Notes: generated by a model not told the origin, from the letters alone. A stretch of DNA of 64,000 bases from Labyrinthula sp. Ha (GCA_015227615.1 JAALGZ010000007.1:434001-498000); one strand, 5' to 3'. Shown: positions 30,191 to 44,283, numbered from the stretch's first letter. A program made the numbers and translations.

Positions 30191-33100
30191 ATTCTGAGAT
30201 AGCATCAAGAAGAAACAAATTACAAGGAAAGAATATAGAAACCAAACCTTAAGTACCATTGGTATCTGAGCCGATTATTGTAGAGCCTGTTAACGAAGAT
30301 CATGTAAGAATTAAGTTTTAGGCTTGAAAACATGGCATAATTTTTCATTCCCTGTGCTCTAAATTAATAAGTTGGGCACTATAGGAAAAAGATGGAACCT
30401 TATTTTTCTAAGTTGAGACTCTAGGGTAAAACTTCAGTTAGAAAAAAGCGTTACTTTTTCTCTGAATATTCGAAGGACCGCAACAGAGCAGCATTTCATC
30501 ATAAGATGTTGCAGACAATTCCTCATGAAAAAGACTGACTGCGGCATTAACTTTTAGCGGTCTTTCCTGTTTAGCTCTTCTCAAAGAAGTCTGGCAACTT
30601 GATCTTCCTTGTATCTAAACACCACCTTCTATTTGTGGCTCTTAGAATTGAACAGAGCTAAATAAATAAACAAAGATGGTTTCAAAGGCTCAATGCATGG
30701 GAATTGTTAACTCATCAAACAGCAGACTAGCTAAGAAGGCAAAATTTCTCTTTCAATACTTCTTGTTGGAAAAAAACCATGTGTCATCTGTTGAAATATG
30801 GGAAAGGCATCACTGAGAGAAAAAGATCCCTTATTTATAGCACAGTGATATAAGGTTTACTTTACTTGCAGAAAGAACAGATCGTAAATAAACAGTAAAC
30901 TGTAAGCATGAGTGGAAAAGAACCACATTATAAACATCTTGTTAAAATTGTAAAATCTATAATTTATTGAACTCATATAGTTTTTACTGAAATTCTTGGT
31001 GCAGAGAATGGATATTTTATTGGGTAGAGTCAATTGTTAAAATGATATTTATGAAAACACCTTTTTGTAGACACAGCGCAAATCAAACAATCCATCCAAT
31101 TAGTAGAATAACCAAAATAAGTAGTTGATAGTGCAAATTGTTTCATTTACGCTAAGATGTAAAATGAAAGATGAGGTACCCAAGATAAGCGGATAGAAGG
31201 TTCGACTTCATGACAGGGGTTCTTAAAAAGGGTTTCTCAGCAAAGTACTAACTTGAGCCCCGAACGAAGTTGTAACATGACCTATAGAAACCCGAGTAAA
31301 TCAGAATTCATAGTAGACGTTAAAATGTGAGCACATTTACTCAGATGGAGAAAAGATCCTTTACACATTGCACCTTCAAGTCTAAACTCTTTAATGTTAG
31401 TAACATCTTAAAGTGGTTATACTTCTTACTTTGTAAATATTGTGAAGTATATATATAACTTTCTGGAAGCTCTCATGAATCAATGATAAATCCTTCTTTT
31501 GCCCCATTCCACCATGATTTTGGTGTGATATTTACCTACATAGCCCGCATTTGCCTAAACACTTTGAATTTCATTTATGCTTTAAACACTGCGCAAACTA
31601 AACATCGTTGGTTTAATACATAAGAAACATGTACTGATAACAGGAAAGCACCCGGAAGCGAGCCCCTTTGCATTTTGCGTCCCAGCCAGCAACGATAAAC
31701 TGTATTATTGGTAGATTATTCTAATTGCCCCAATTTCTTCAGTTTTTCTAAGTCCATGGAACTCACCTACGGGACATTTTTCTGACATTTTTTTTCGTCT
31801 AAATATATGCGCGAAGAGTTGTTATTCAAGGTGTCAGAGCATCTGCATCTAATGTTAAACAAGAGTTAATAATTGAATTTAGATTAACTGAATGACTATC
31901 TCTTAGTTTCCCTATCATTTGGTATTCAATCTTTGAATCCGGAACATGAATGGACTGTAGTTTCTTTCAGTCAATAAGAATATGTCTTTTTAAAACCCTA
32001 TCAATATTGTTACTTCAAACACGTAAGTGTTAAATATAACTCTGTTTGCCATAGTATTTGCCTAGTTGGTTCAAGAAACAGCTTCTTGACCGTATGAAAC
32101 ATGCAGTGAAAAGTTCTACTGAATATTGGGGAACAACAATGAATTCAAACTCAACAATTAACTTCAGTTTCATTGTTGTGAGAGAAAGCGTAAGATTCAG
32201 CTCTAACTATTCAAAAAGAAAAGTCAACTGAGACCCAATTAGAATAGATGGATCTTCCCTTGTTCCTTTTCTAGCAGAAAATTCTATTTAGAGCCAAGTA
32301 GTTACTCTATACCCGCTTTCACAAGATAAGAAAGCTGATATCAAGTTCTCTAGTATTTACTCTTGAGAACCCTTAAAGATTTCTCACCTTTAGCAACTTG
32401 ATCTTCGTCGATAGCTCACCCCATAAGCCGGCGGTCTTATTTCACTAGAATTGGGGTCGTATTTTTCTTCTTGCTGTGTAGCTCAACTATGAATATGTAA
32501 ATATGGGTATACTTGGTTTTGAAAGAGCAGTATCTACGTAATCACAGATGTTGCACAGATTTTCCCGGTCATTCTCATTCATTTTCTCAAGTTTTTGAGT
32601 TTCTTAATACATACAAACATTATCGGAGAAGCAGGGTAAAAATGCCTATCAAGTTTAGACATCATTATGCTAAGAAATACTATTTGTGCATAAAACTGGT
32701 ATAAAAAACATAGATTTATCGAGGGGGAATATATATTTTTTACATCGATGTATCCCGCCACTTTTTATTGGTTGAATTCACCTAAATGGCCATAAGGTTT
32801 AAATTCATACTTTATGAACCAAAGAAAACTGACAAAATTGAGTAAACTAAGAGGGAGAGCCCCCCCCCGAAAACACTGATTGACCTAAAAGGAAAATTAA
32901 CTGAGAATAAGAGTTCTTGTAATGAAATAAATATAGATGGTTCAACAGTTACGTTCGAAACCTTTTCAGAGTTTTTGGAGAACAGATCCAAACTAAGAGG
33001 ATTGTGTTCTAATCTATTCATAGTAGCTACAAGTTTTAATAAGTTCAGTAACAAAAACATAGCACGTAGAATATGTTAGATTAGGTACAAATCTGGGAAG

Positions 33101-36100
33101 TACTGTCATTTTGATTTTAGCGTTTAATTTAATCCAAAGACTTAAAGTATACTTTTGTTGGTAGATGTGACGATTATGCTGAGCATGAAATAGAAGATGA
33201 AAATTAAATATTTCACAAATATTAATATATATATATTTGATTAGCAGGGATCTAAGTACTTCAAGCAATGCTTATACTCCATGATTTTTGTAAGATGTGT
33301 GATGAAAATACAATAAAGAAAGGCAACTTTTTTGAAAATACCGATCTGAAAGGTTACTTAAACATGGAACTGGCTGTGTAAACAGAGAGGGTGTTTTTAA
33401 TCCTGCTTTCATGACATTACTTTTGAAAAGCTCGCCCTTTAGGGTTTGGCTTTTTGAGAATCTCTATAAAATAAGTTAAAAAATGTTTACACTGACAGCA
33501 TTCAAACTTACACAATTCATGGGCACTTGCGCACCAATCAGTTAGTTATACCCCCCACTGGGGTAGTCTGTTTCTTTAAAACAGTCGATTTGCAATGTAC
33601 ATTTATGGAATCTGAGACCCACTTTCACGTTATTCGTGAGTTGAGATAACCTGCAGTCGATGTAGCAACAGTGATGATGTCAACATGTAGTGCAACTTTA
33701 GTTCATGCAGCTAATGAATTAAATATTGTACAACCAAGATGTTTCAAGCATTTTGTATGCTTTTCCTATTTCTTCCAACTGAACTAAATGTAACTCCTAT
33801 TTTCCAGTTTAAGTATGCCTTTCAATCAGCCATTTTGCTGCCTTTCCAGGATATGGTATAGTTTGATTTACATCTGAATAGCGTGCTGGGTATATATAAG
33901 AGGAAACCCAAGCTTGGCATCTAAAAAATAAAAAGGAGAGACACAATTGGTTGGACCTAAATGCATAAAATTTTGACCCTCACTCCTAGATCCAGTCAGC
34001 GTTTTGGTTTATTTCACGCTATGATCTAAGAAGACGGGTCATTCTAGAGTAAATTAAGAACGTGGACTCTATATAAGTTCTTTTCATACCATTACCAAAC
34101 TGTAGAGAGATAGGGACATACATCTTTGAATAAAATCAAAGATGTAATTTGCTAGGGAGAGGAGATAGTGAAAGAGGTAAGAGAAATTATGAGCACAGAA
34201 CCCAATCAAAAGCTTGGATGTTTCATCACTGAAAATCTTAAAAATTTCTCATATGTCATAAAAGAAAAAATAAGATAGAACAGTTATTGAGTTTCAAGTA
34301 AGTATCACTAACATAAATAAAACTTTCATGCCAATATTCACCTGTGAGTTCTAGTGTAATCTGCATCTCTCGCGGAAATATTACTAACGTTTCGTCTGGA
34401 TATTCAAAAAAACTTTATTTCAAGAGTAGTGCTACTTCCAAGATGCGACTAGAAGTTGCATCCGTTTTATTCATTTGCTATGAAAGGGAGGTCTTGAATA
34501 AGTGATGAGAATTCAGCTGGTTTTAACAAACAGTCGGAGAAACATCTTTAAAAGAACACAGTGCTCCTAAACTCCAAATGCAAAATATTTTCAGATAATC
34601 TCCTTAGCCGGTCAAGTACCAGATACAATAAGGAGGAGTGACGAAGATTAGAAAACAATTTTTACTACCACTGTGCACATGAGGTAATCACCAAAGGATA
34701 CCTCAGATTGGATTTTCTCTAATTTGGAAGAAAACGTACGACAAGAAACCTTATCAACGATCCAGTCTCCATACAAGCGTATTGTGGAAAGAAGAAAGGG
34801 AAATTCAATCACCTCAACTAACCTTTCAATAACGCTTCCTATTTTACACAGTTAATTTTTCATAAGTGTAAGAGGTACGAATATGCTTCTTCGAAATCGA
34901 ACCTTCCCTTATCATCATCAAAAAGCATTATATAAAACATAGTCTCTGAACCCTATTGCAAGAAGTGAATCAATTGAATCCTGATGCAAATGTTAATCCC
35001 TATTCCACGAGGCAAACAAGTTTAATCTTGTTGCAAGTGTAAAGCATCAACCTAAAAAGTAATTGACTTGAGTCCTGTTTCAAGTGTAACTCAGCAGCCC
35101 TTGACAAAAAAATCCTAAGACTTTGAATTGAGAAAAATGAATGAGTGAATGAATGAAATATAGTACTCAAGCCTAAAAAGCAGATGAAACCTTGACCCTC
35201 TCCGGACGCCATACAGCAAACTCTTATTCTACTTCTTATTGCTGGAATTCCATTACTTGATACTAGCACTGCTCGTATAAAGAAAAAACCTTTGAACTCT
35301 TGATCCCTTGCTTGAACTTGTAACATGGCTTAAACAATCGAAGTAGCGTCAGCAAACTAATCAGAAGTAAAGATATCACCATCTCAATTGAAAAGTTTAT
35401 GTTGATAGAGTACCAGTACTTTATGGGATCCTTCTTTTTTTAAACCTACGCATGAATATAAGTCAATTTTCTCTTTTCTCGTTGAAACTTTGATATCGCG
35501 ATTTAAACTCCGAAGATGCTGCTGTAGTTTTATATAAATATTATATCCAGCTGTTGCTTTGCTTTTTTCCCTGATTGCTGTTTCACTCAGGTAAACACTA
35601 TTCTTTCATAATTTTATCTTCGCTTTATTCTTTTGTGATTTACAGGTTTTAGATTTTAGAATATGGGAAATTTAATTATCCAATGAAACAAGATGCAGTA
35701 TGGTTAGCTACTGCATAAAATTTAACTCTTTCACCGACTATGATTGTGTTTAAGATGTGGTTACATACCCTTTTCTTCTTCTGCTGTAACTATGGGGCTG
35801 GTGTGTTAACTTTAAACTAGATTTGTATTAATTAAGTCTCATTTTATTCTTGAACTAAAATAAGCACTAGTTTTCATTCTTTTAGAGCATTTGTACTTCA
35901 CAGAAGTTTCTTGTCTATGAGTTAGCTTCAGCATTACCTGTGCACTCCCGGGTTGATGTCTGTTTTGGTACAATGGTTGTGCAATATAGTTATTTTATCA
36001 TAGAAATATAGCAGATACTTGAGATAGGATTTAAGAGTTTATTACATAGTACACGCATAAGCGTAAGACTTATTGTTACGATAATACAGACACAGTACCC

Positions 36101-36359
36101 TCCCTTTCTAGGAAAGATTGCTAAACGTAGCAGTTCATGGATTCGTTCTTTGTATTTCTAATTATCACAAAACATTTTTTTGGCTAAGTAGCACTCACTC
36201 AAGCATACCTGCTCTGCACCATATTCATTTTCTTGGCTAAACAAGAATGATAGATTAATTGAAGTTTATATAATGGTACATTCCTAGAGATTTGTCTTCA
36301 TATCAAATTTCTGCCCATGTACTTGAGCTCGTTTGTGCAGTTAGCTCTTTTACAGATCA

Positions 36360-36480
36360 GAGAGTTTGCACCTTAACTTTCTAATACTTCCACCAGCAAA
36401 GTAGAAGAATCTATACTCAAGCTCCACCCCACCAATAAGTTGATCCTGCTCACTATAAACCTCGTGCCACTCGGCAATTT
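36360..36480 (-). pseudogene. protein-like island, possible CRN-type remnant
   Basis: On the - strand a stretch of about 40 codons reads like real protein: WHEVYSEQDQLIGG followed by ELEYRFFYFAGGSIRKL. The FFYxGGSxR pattern recalls the C-terminal part of some Crinkler (CRN) family proteins. Nothing recognisable flanks it and it is treated as a fossil fragment. The match is from memory of a short motif. Confidence 0.25.
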
Positions 36481-36969
36481 TCCATATGAGTAGGTTCTAA
36501 AGGTTAGTAACCAACAATAGAGTTTGTTTCATTTGAGTTGGTTGTTAGTATACATAGCCAATCCTCTGTAATAGTCTCACAATAGTCCGTGTTAAGAGCA
36601 AGCAAGCCATGAAGTTAGGCATAATCTTAAAAACTAAGTCCAACTTCTCTACTCCCACATTGTCCTGAGCTAGTTTGAGAACGTGAATGAATTTTTTGCA
36701 ACTACAATCCTTAACAACGTGACATTGGGTGAAACAGCTAAAACTGCATGATGAACATAGGGTAGTGCGTATTAGTTCACAGAAAAAGTTTTTCCAAATG
36801 AGGAAATTTGCTAGAAGGTAAAGAATTTAATGCAAACTTTGAGCTCGTTTTCGAGGTATTGAACTTCTGAAGAAACATAACAGCTAAAATCTTCTACAAG
36901 TAGGAACCAAGGTAATACAAACTAGTTTCCAAATGTTCAAGGTTGAACATTAAAGGGTCTAGGTTTTAT

Positions 36970-37795
36970 CTATTCTCTTCTTTCTAAAATCAAGTTTAGG
37001 AGCCAAGGACTAAATCGACGAAGATATAATCCAAAGATTGCAGAGTTTTGCGCTATTACAACTTCATCTTTCCCATTTGCTCCTGCTTCCAGAACTTTCT
37101 TTGCTACATAATCTGGTTCGAAGCCCTCTGCTGTTCGTTTATCCATGGCTCCGTGAAGATCATCTGGATTTTTCTTAAGTGAGTTCAAGGAAAGGTTTGT
37201 CTTCACATAACCTAGAACAACCAATGTGACTGATATATTTTCCTTTTTCGTTTCAAGTCGCAGTGAATCAAAATAACCATGAAGAGCATGTTTCGACGCT
37301 GCATACGGCGCTCTATTCTTCAACCCCATCTTACCTTGTACAGAAGAAATAACTACGATCTTCCCTGCACCTTGTGCTAAAACCTAACTCACATAATAAG
37401 AAAGTACACTTGAAAACTGGCAGTAGATGTTTCGCAATTGCAGCTGGCCCTAGGAAGTTAACCCGCATAATTTTATCCAGAACAGAAAGATCTGTGTCTG
37501 CAACGCTATTCCTGTTGGTAAGCCCGCTACATAGAACTACCATATCAATTTTCCCAAAAATTTCCACAGCTGCTTGAACATTTTCCTCTGCTTCACTTGT
37601 TTCTGCGACATCAAAATCTAAAACCGCACTTTGGGACGTCAATTCACCTCCAATTTTCTCCAATTTTTCCTTGCTGCGAGAAGACAATATTAATTTCGCT
37701 TTATAACCACTGGCTTCGCGTGCTATCGCCTCTCCAACTCCAGAAGAGGCTCCAATAACCCAAACCACTTTTTCCTCATATTTTTCGCCACTCAT
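36970..37795 (-). CDS. short-chain dehydrogenase/reductase, DHRS7-like
   Basis: An NAD(P)-dependent oxidoreductase of about 263 aa in two exons (37418-37795 and 36970-37383) with one 34-nt intron (37384-37417). The cofactor fold starts near residue 10: VIGASSGVGEAIA matches the TGxxxGxG motif with Thr replaced by Ile-Gly. The later sheet has DFDVAET and VVLCSGLTN in place of the usual NNAG. The catalytic Ser is in VVISSVQGKMG and the Tyr-Lys pair in YAASKHA; the Ser-Gln-Gly-Lys-Met context is typical of the DHRS7/7B group. There is no clear N-terminal membrane anchor, unlike human DHRS7. The donor GTTTTC is unusual for this genome, but the joint restores both frame and family alignment. The substrate cannot be told. 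Confidence 0.85.
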
Positions 37796-37918
37796 ATTTA
37801 TGCGTTAAACGTCACCGTACTTAACGGATAACTGAAAGTGCTGAACCAAAACGGAAACTGTTCAAACTTAAAATTATCATGTTTAGATATCATAGTTTAT
37901 AAAACTAAACTGTATGTA

Positions 37919-38419
37919 TTAAATATCGTTTTCAATGTTACTAATTTGCTTCATTGTAGCTCCATTCGTTACTGTGCTTTCTTGGGTAACAATTCTATTC
38001 GGTCCAACAAGTTCAGCTTCTTCAACCGATTCGGATACAGAGTAGTTGTCTCCCAGAGCAAGTTCTGCTTCAATCGTATTCGAAGTTCTAAGCGACTCGG
38101 GTCTAAGGACACCTCCATCTGGGTTCCTGGCGCTGGATCTGAACGTTCCATTAGCTCCTGTGACAGGTTGTGCAAGATATATTTCCTTTCCTGCTGAGTT
38201 GGGCAGTACCTTTGCTTTCAGATTGGAAGATGAGGAGTCAATAGAAGGGCGTTCTCTGTATGGATCATCATCTTCTTTCTTTCCCGAGCAGAAGATTTGG
38301 CAGGTAGCGCAGAGAAAGAATAGTCCAAGAAAAACTACAAAAGATACAATGTACACAACTGCCAGGTCGTCAGGATTTCCACTTTCGTATTCCTGAAGGT
38401 TTCTCAAAAAAGCTTTCAT
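37919..38419 (-). CDS. small single-pass membrane protein, function unknown
   Basis: 166 aa, not recognised. One hydrophobic segment (about residues 20-43, VYIVSFVVFLGLFFLCATC) should cross a membrane once. There is no cleaved signal peptide. The short N-terminus (20 residues, EYESGNPDD) is acidic and the longer tail is polar, Ser-rich and acidic, starting with a KKED stop-transfer cluster, so the tail is probably cytosolic. Cysteines at the membrane edge (CATCQIFC) could be lipidated. It lies 123 bp from the SDR on the same strand and starts 341 bp from the divergent kinesin gene, with which it may share a promoter region. Confidence 0.65.
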   Translation of the reverse strand: MKAFLRNLQEYESGNPDDLAVVYIVSFVVFLGLFFLCATCQIFCSGKKEDDDPYRERPSIDSSSSNLKAKVLPNSAGKEIYLAQPVTGANGTFRSSARNPDGGVLRPESLRTSNTIEAELALGDNYSVSESVEEAELVGPNRIVTQESTVTNGATMKQISNIENDI

Positions 38420-38760
38420 TCGTGGTTTTCCTTTGTTCAGTAGAGCTTGGTGTCGGTTAAGCCAAGGGACAGTTTGAGTTTATAGTAACCTGTTATATCA
38501 AATAACTTCAAGCCGAAAAGAAATCTTTGGAGGGAAAAGCCCAATTTCCTCGGGTATCAGCGAGCATGGTCGGTTTATTTGTCAATTTCGGAAGTATACG
38601 AGGTGTTTTTTTAGTTGCCTGTTACGGTGGTACAATACTTTAATTTCCATATTTTGGGCAATCAGAAAAATTAACATTAATTTTATTGGATGAAGTAGCG
38701 AATCAAATTGACGTAAGAATAGATAGTGAAGGTATAGAAAAGAGCATAGAAAGAACATAG

Positions 38761-40759
38761 ATGCAGAAAACCCTTGTATTTGATTCACCAGCCCTACAGG
38801 ATCCTGAGAGTATTGTTGTTTCTAATGATTTTTCTCCATTGGTTCCCGCACCAGCAACAGCTTTAACAGAAGAGAAGATGAAGAGCAAAGTACAGGATTC
38901 AAGTACTGAAACGTCCCTAGTCCAGAAGGCAGACGCAACAACAAGACCTGTGGAAGTATTTCTTAGAATCAAGCCTATTTTAAATGAGAATGAGAAAGAA
39001 GCAAATTTAGTCTCGCTTAGTAATACAGTTTTGGAAACTTCCCAGGGTCTTACTAGACAAAAGTTTGCATTCACTAGAATCTTTGAAAGAAATTCCTCAC
39101 AAGAAGATATTTTTCATACTTGTGCTGAAGATTTGATAAATAAACTATTCAAAGGTCTAAGCAGTTTAATATTTGCTTATGGAGTTACAAATGCAGGGAA
39201 AACCTATACTGTAGAGGGAACGCAAGATCAACCTGGTATTATACCAAGAACACTGGATCAAATATTTCAACAAACAAAACACGGTATGCTTTATTTTTTT
39301 TGCATTATTTTTAGATGATGGCTTTTCGTTGAAAGTTAGCTATATCCAGGTTTATAATGAAACAGTTCATGATCTCCAAGCTCTCAAAAGAACAAAAACA
39401 GCGCAAGATTATTTAGAGGCGAAAAGAAACATTAAAGTTAAAAGGAATAAGATAGAAGTTGAAAATCTTATTTATACACCAATTGATTGTCCTGAAAAGG
39501 CTAAAACTTTACTTCAGAGATTAAATAAACTAAGAACTACTCATGGAACAAAGTTGAATGCTAACTCATCTAGATCTCATTCAATTTTTGGAATTCATCT
39601 TTTTAAGAATGATGAAAAGTTTTCTAGCATTTTCATAGTAGATTTAGCTGGAACTGAAAGGGCTAAGAGGGCAAGAAATACGAGAAAAAGACAGCAGGAG
39701 GCGAGTGCAATTAACAAGAGTCTAATGAACTTGATGAACTGTATTACAGATATTCGTCATAATCAAAAACCAGGAGCAAAGAAGAAGCTAATTCCATTTA
39801 GATCTTCTAAATTAACACTTTTATTTAGAGATATATTTTTGAGCAAACATGTTGGAGGAGTCAGTATGATAGTAAATTGTTCTTCAACTGAGGACGATTA
39901 TAATGAAACATTGAACTCCTTAAAATATGGTGCTATTGCGCAGCAAGTAAGAATCACATGCAAAGAACCACTTACAACAAGGGCTCCAACAAAAAAGATA
40001 AAGCATACTGCTGCGAAAAAAATCACAGATACGCCGTCACAGAAAGTTCAGATATCAAAACTGCACGAGGATGAGGTTGATCTGCTATATTTCGATCCAT
40101 ATAGTACTGATGATGTACAGTATCTTCAAGGATTAATATTGGACTATAAAGAGTATGTTCATGCTCTTGAAAAAAGGCAAACTCAACTTCTTGAAGACCA
40201 AAAGCAAAGCTTCCGAGAAAAGTATAATGCCCTAGAGAGAAAAAAAGATAAAAATATTTTGGCACATACAGAGCATCAAAGAAAACTGTTGAAATTTTTT
40301 AAAGAAGCTAGTGAAGGTAGGAAAAAGTGTGAAGCACTTTTGAGGGAAAATAATATACCGATACCAGATGATGAAACATTAAGTGAGAGTGCGGACGAGG
40401 AAAACATTTGTCCTAATAAAAGAAAAAGTGAAGTAACTATAGACGAAGACCGTTTTTCCCGGAGAAAAACTGTTGCGCAAACTCCTGTAGGTTTGAAAGA
40501 GTCTGAGCGATTTCATTCTGAATACTCTCGAACGCCGGTTGATCTCAGTGTACTAAAAATATCTAAAGGAAAAGATTGTGATGTAGAAAGTGTTCTCACC
40601 ACAAGCAGCATGAGAAGTTTGAAGAAAGTTGGTGGAATGATGAAACGATTACTTGGAATTAGAGGAGGGAATAAAGCAAAGAATAAGACGGTACAGGAAA
40701 TAATTCATGAAAGTCCTGTTGCAGGAAGAACAAGAAATAGAAGGAAAGTAAAACTGTAA
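38761..40759 (+). CDS. KIF20: kinesin-6 family motor, KIF20-like
   Basis: A microtubule motor of about 655 aa in two exons (38761-39283, 39315-40759) with a 31-nt intron (39284-39314). The motor domain covers about residues 62-410. The P-loop GVTNAGKTYT (141-150) is the KIF20A/B form rather than QTGSGKT. Switch I is NANSSRSHSIF, switch II is VDLAGTER, and NKSLMNLMNCI with LIPFRSSKLT follows. Kinesin-6 motors act at the central spindle in cytokinesis. After the motor come a lysine-rich stretch, a charged helical region (about 480-560) likely to form a coiled coil, and a basic tail (RTRNRRKVKL). It is shorter than animal KIF20A (about 890 aa), mainly because it lacks the long motor insertions and coiled coil. 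The ATG at 38761 follows an AT-rich leader. Confidence 0.88.
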
Positions 40760-43700
40760 GGCTAATTGCAATTGGGAAGAAAAAGTTGGTGTTGTTTATA
40801 TGTACAATATTAGAATTCCCTTGAATGGGGAGTTACACAGTAAAATAGGCATATATAATTTTGAAACAAATTATGGCTATATGAATTATTTTGTTTTTGA
40901 AGTGCTCTGTATTGTGCTCTAGCAACAGAAGGTACTTGTGTAAAGATCATCTCAGTGCTGGTGGATTAAGGAAACATTTGTTTATATAATTCAAACTGTT
41001 CATCTCATTTGTCTTAGCTCATATATCAAGCTCTAACAAATATATATTTAACATTCACTATGCTTACTAACAACACCTTCCCTTAGCTAGAGAATACTTA
41101 ATCACAAAAGCATTTTCATATTTTCCTTCCAACAACCCTGGTAAGTTAGTGGCCTAGATTTTTTTGTAACTTCAAATAGACATCTATTGCAGAAAACTCT
41201 TCCTAAATCTGGTATGAGTAATTAACCTTAATATACAAGTGTTTAAGTCTTGTCTTAGCAACCTTTTCTTTGCATAGACAGATAAGAAATTTGTTTTCAA
41301 CACTCACCACTATGTCAAATACCAGATTGAATCTTATCAGCGGTATACAAGCAGCCTTCTAGTCGTTCAAGGCCTCGATTTATAGGAAAATATTTGGCCT
41401 CAGTTGAATGCAAAGAAGCAAAACGTTCATGCTCACTTATGTAGCTTAAGACATTTAAATTAATAAAGATAATAATTTTTTCAATAATTCTTGACTCATA
41501 CCCATTTTCAAACTCGCTATCAACTCACATCTTGAGTGTCCTCTCTTTCTCAAGTTTAAAATCTTTTAAACAGAAATTTTCTGGTTTCATTAAAATAAAT
41601 AATTGCTCTTTTCGCTTGATCCAAAGCATTAATTATATTCTGTTTGGTAACTCAAGCCAAAACTGGAACACTATAAGAAATGTCTGGTTTACCCTAGACT
41701 GCCTCGCACTGGTTCAATTCAGTGCTTTGTTGGATAAATATTAGGTGAACTAATTTCTAAGCTTGAGCTTGGATTTTATTAATTGTAATAGGTGTAGGAG
41801 TTACTCTGTTTTAAAAGGTCTGCTGCTGCTTAGTCCATCCATGAAAAATATGATTCCTTATATTGACTAAATATCTTTTTTTGTTATTATTCTGTAGTTC
41901 CATTCCATTGTGGGTAACAGCTGCTTCATAGTACCTTGGCTAAAAATCTTCTTTTATTTTCGTTGGAATACCTCAATTATATTTTTTGTAGCAGTATATG
42001 AAATGTTATTAACAAACATCGGCAGAATTATTTTCATTTTCTTTCCCTTAGTTGAAGAAAATAGCTTTTTATTTTAAACTTATAACAGAAATATACTGTT
42101 TATTCAGTCCTTCATCGTTGGGTATAATCTTCTAGGTATTAAACGCAATCTATATATGGCGATTTAAGGTTTCAGTACAAACATCTTTCAATCTTTCTTA
42201 GCCTCAATACGAGGAGGCTCAAAAATTAAAAGGTTCTGCTAAAAATCCATGCATAAAATGCTCTGTAGTGTTAAGTTAACGAGCATAGTTATGGAATTCT
42301 AAAGTGAGAATATAAAACATGCAAATCGATCTTATGGCAGCTACTGGCACATGAAACTGAGCATCTCTGTCCTTTAACTTACTATTAGTTCCAATAATGT
42401 TAGCAATTATTCTTACCTTAACTGTAACATATCCGTACGAGTTCTTTTTATCCTAAGTAGTTCCATTAAGTGAATTACTTGAATATCAGAAGCAGGACTT
42501 GTAATGGATTTAAATACACCAGTTGTTTTTAGCGGCTGCGGTTGCTTTTCATATCTTTAGTACCAGACTTCATTATCACCTCTACTGTTTATCTGACGGA
42601 ACTTACCAGTGGGCGAGTTTTTCTCTAAAGCAGCTGTTTATGCATATAAATCATTAATTTGAAGACTTTTTCTCCTTTCAATCATAGTGTTTTCATCAGA
42701 GATGTCAAACTCACCAAGTTTGGTACTGAGTTCTTAGTCACATTTTATAGGAGACGGTAGACAGATGAAGAGGAAACTGTGTATACCTTCATTGGTTCAA
42801 GTAAATTAAGTTTTTTATTGTTGTCTGACATTGACGTAACTTCAATTACGCCCTTTATCTTATTTTCATGTCTATGCTTCTCCTTCTCAATTTTTTAGAT
42901 TGTTTGCAGTTGCAAAAATTTTGGATTTGAGATATTGAGTTATCGAGTGCAGAGTATATTTTCCGAATTAAATTTTATTCATCAAGAGAAGTTGTGCTTA
43001 ATATTTATTGTTTCATCTCTTTTAATCTGTATCAAGTATTTGAAGTCCAAGTTATGTCTTTTGAAGATATATGTAAATTGAAGTCTTCTAGTTAATATTG
43101 GTTTTTTCTTGTTTAGCCCGGTATTTTTTATTTCTGTATAGTTTTATATAGGTAAGACCTGGTTTCATAGTGTAGATAAGCTTATATGGACAACCTTACT
43201 TTCTTACAATTGCATTCAAAACCTGGTATTTATTAACTAATGTTACTTCTCTAAAACCATTAAGATTACTTTGAGATTGTAACGCCTTGCCAACACTCAT
43301 AACTGATATTGCTTATCTTTGTGTTTTTTTTTAGCTGAGAAGTTAGTAGAAGCACGTTTTCCTTTTTTTCGTGTGACATGCAAAATTTATCTAATCCACA
43401 AGATTTATTTCATCTATCTGAAAATGCATCCGAGTTGTAAGTTAGGTTTATTTTCTATAAATACCTTAGAATCGTTGACTTTTCACAATATACCAATTAT
43501 GACTCTTGCTATTTCTTAATTCAAAATATTGAAATAATTGTACACTTCAAGTACAAGGTTTGAAAATCTATCAAATGACTTTGAAAACCTTAGTATCGTG
43601 TCAATATGAACTTTTCAAAACAATATGATCCATTTGAAAGTGAGGCCGAGTTGAAGTTGTCTTTTTCGAATTTTCTTTTTTTTTGACTTACCAACTTAAT

Positions 43701-44283
43701 AACATTTACATAATGTCTACTTTATAGGTTATAACCTTGACTTATAGAGAAAAAATATTCATATAGATATCGAGTTTTAATACATAAGGTCAGTTTGATA
43801 AAAATACAATTGTTCTAAGCTTAAACTTTTAGCAAATAGAATTAATGAGTACAACAGACTGTTTCTATCTCAAGAGCGGAAAAGCCAAGGCCTCGCAGTT
43901 TTCAATACATGTTTCAGGATTTTATTAACAGAGAAACATTGATCAAGTACTTTGATCTCTGATATTATTGTTTATCGTTTAAGGAGAGGAATATATGCAA
44001 TGTCAAGTAATATTAGTATATTACTGTTCTTTAGAAGAGTTTTAGGTATTTCAACGAAAGTTTCCATTTTCAACAATACATGTAATTTGAGTGCCATGGA
44101 TAAATTTTACATTTTTCATTGTTGCCTTATTATTGCAAACAGGTATAGTTGGTCATTAATCCACAAACGTTACCAATATTTTAACTTGAAAACAATATTT
44201 ACTAGTTGGGTTATACTTCTTAGCATTTTAACCAAACAAATTTGAGAGTCTAAGATAGAGTAACATATATATGTATACAAATA

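Larger units (their letters stand above)
29329..36969. other. gene desert with faint fossils
   Basis: About 7.6 kb without a supported gene. Possible remnants are a CCHC knuckle near 30085-30126, degenerate short repeats near 34949-35090, and a protein-like island on the - strand near 36360-36480. A C run lies near 32862. Otherwise only short AT-rich frames are seen. Confidence 0.55.

Noticed and set aside
43952-44245. 97-codon + strand frame
   Set aside because: Composition is that of random AT-rich DNA, with no motif or intron partners.
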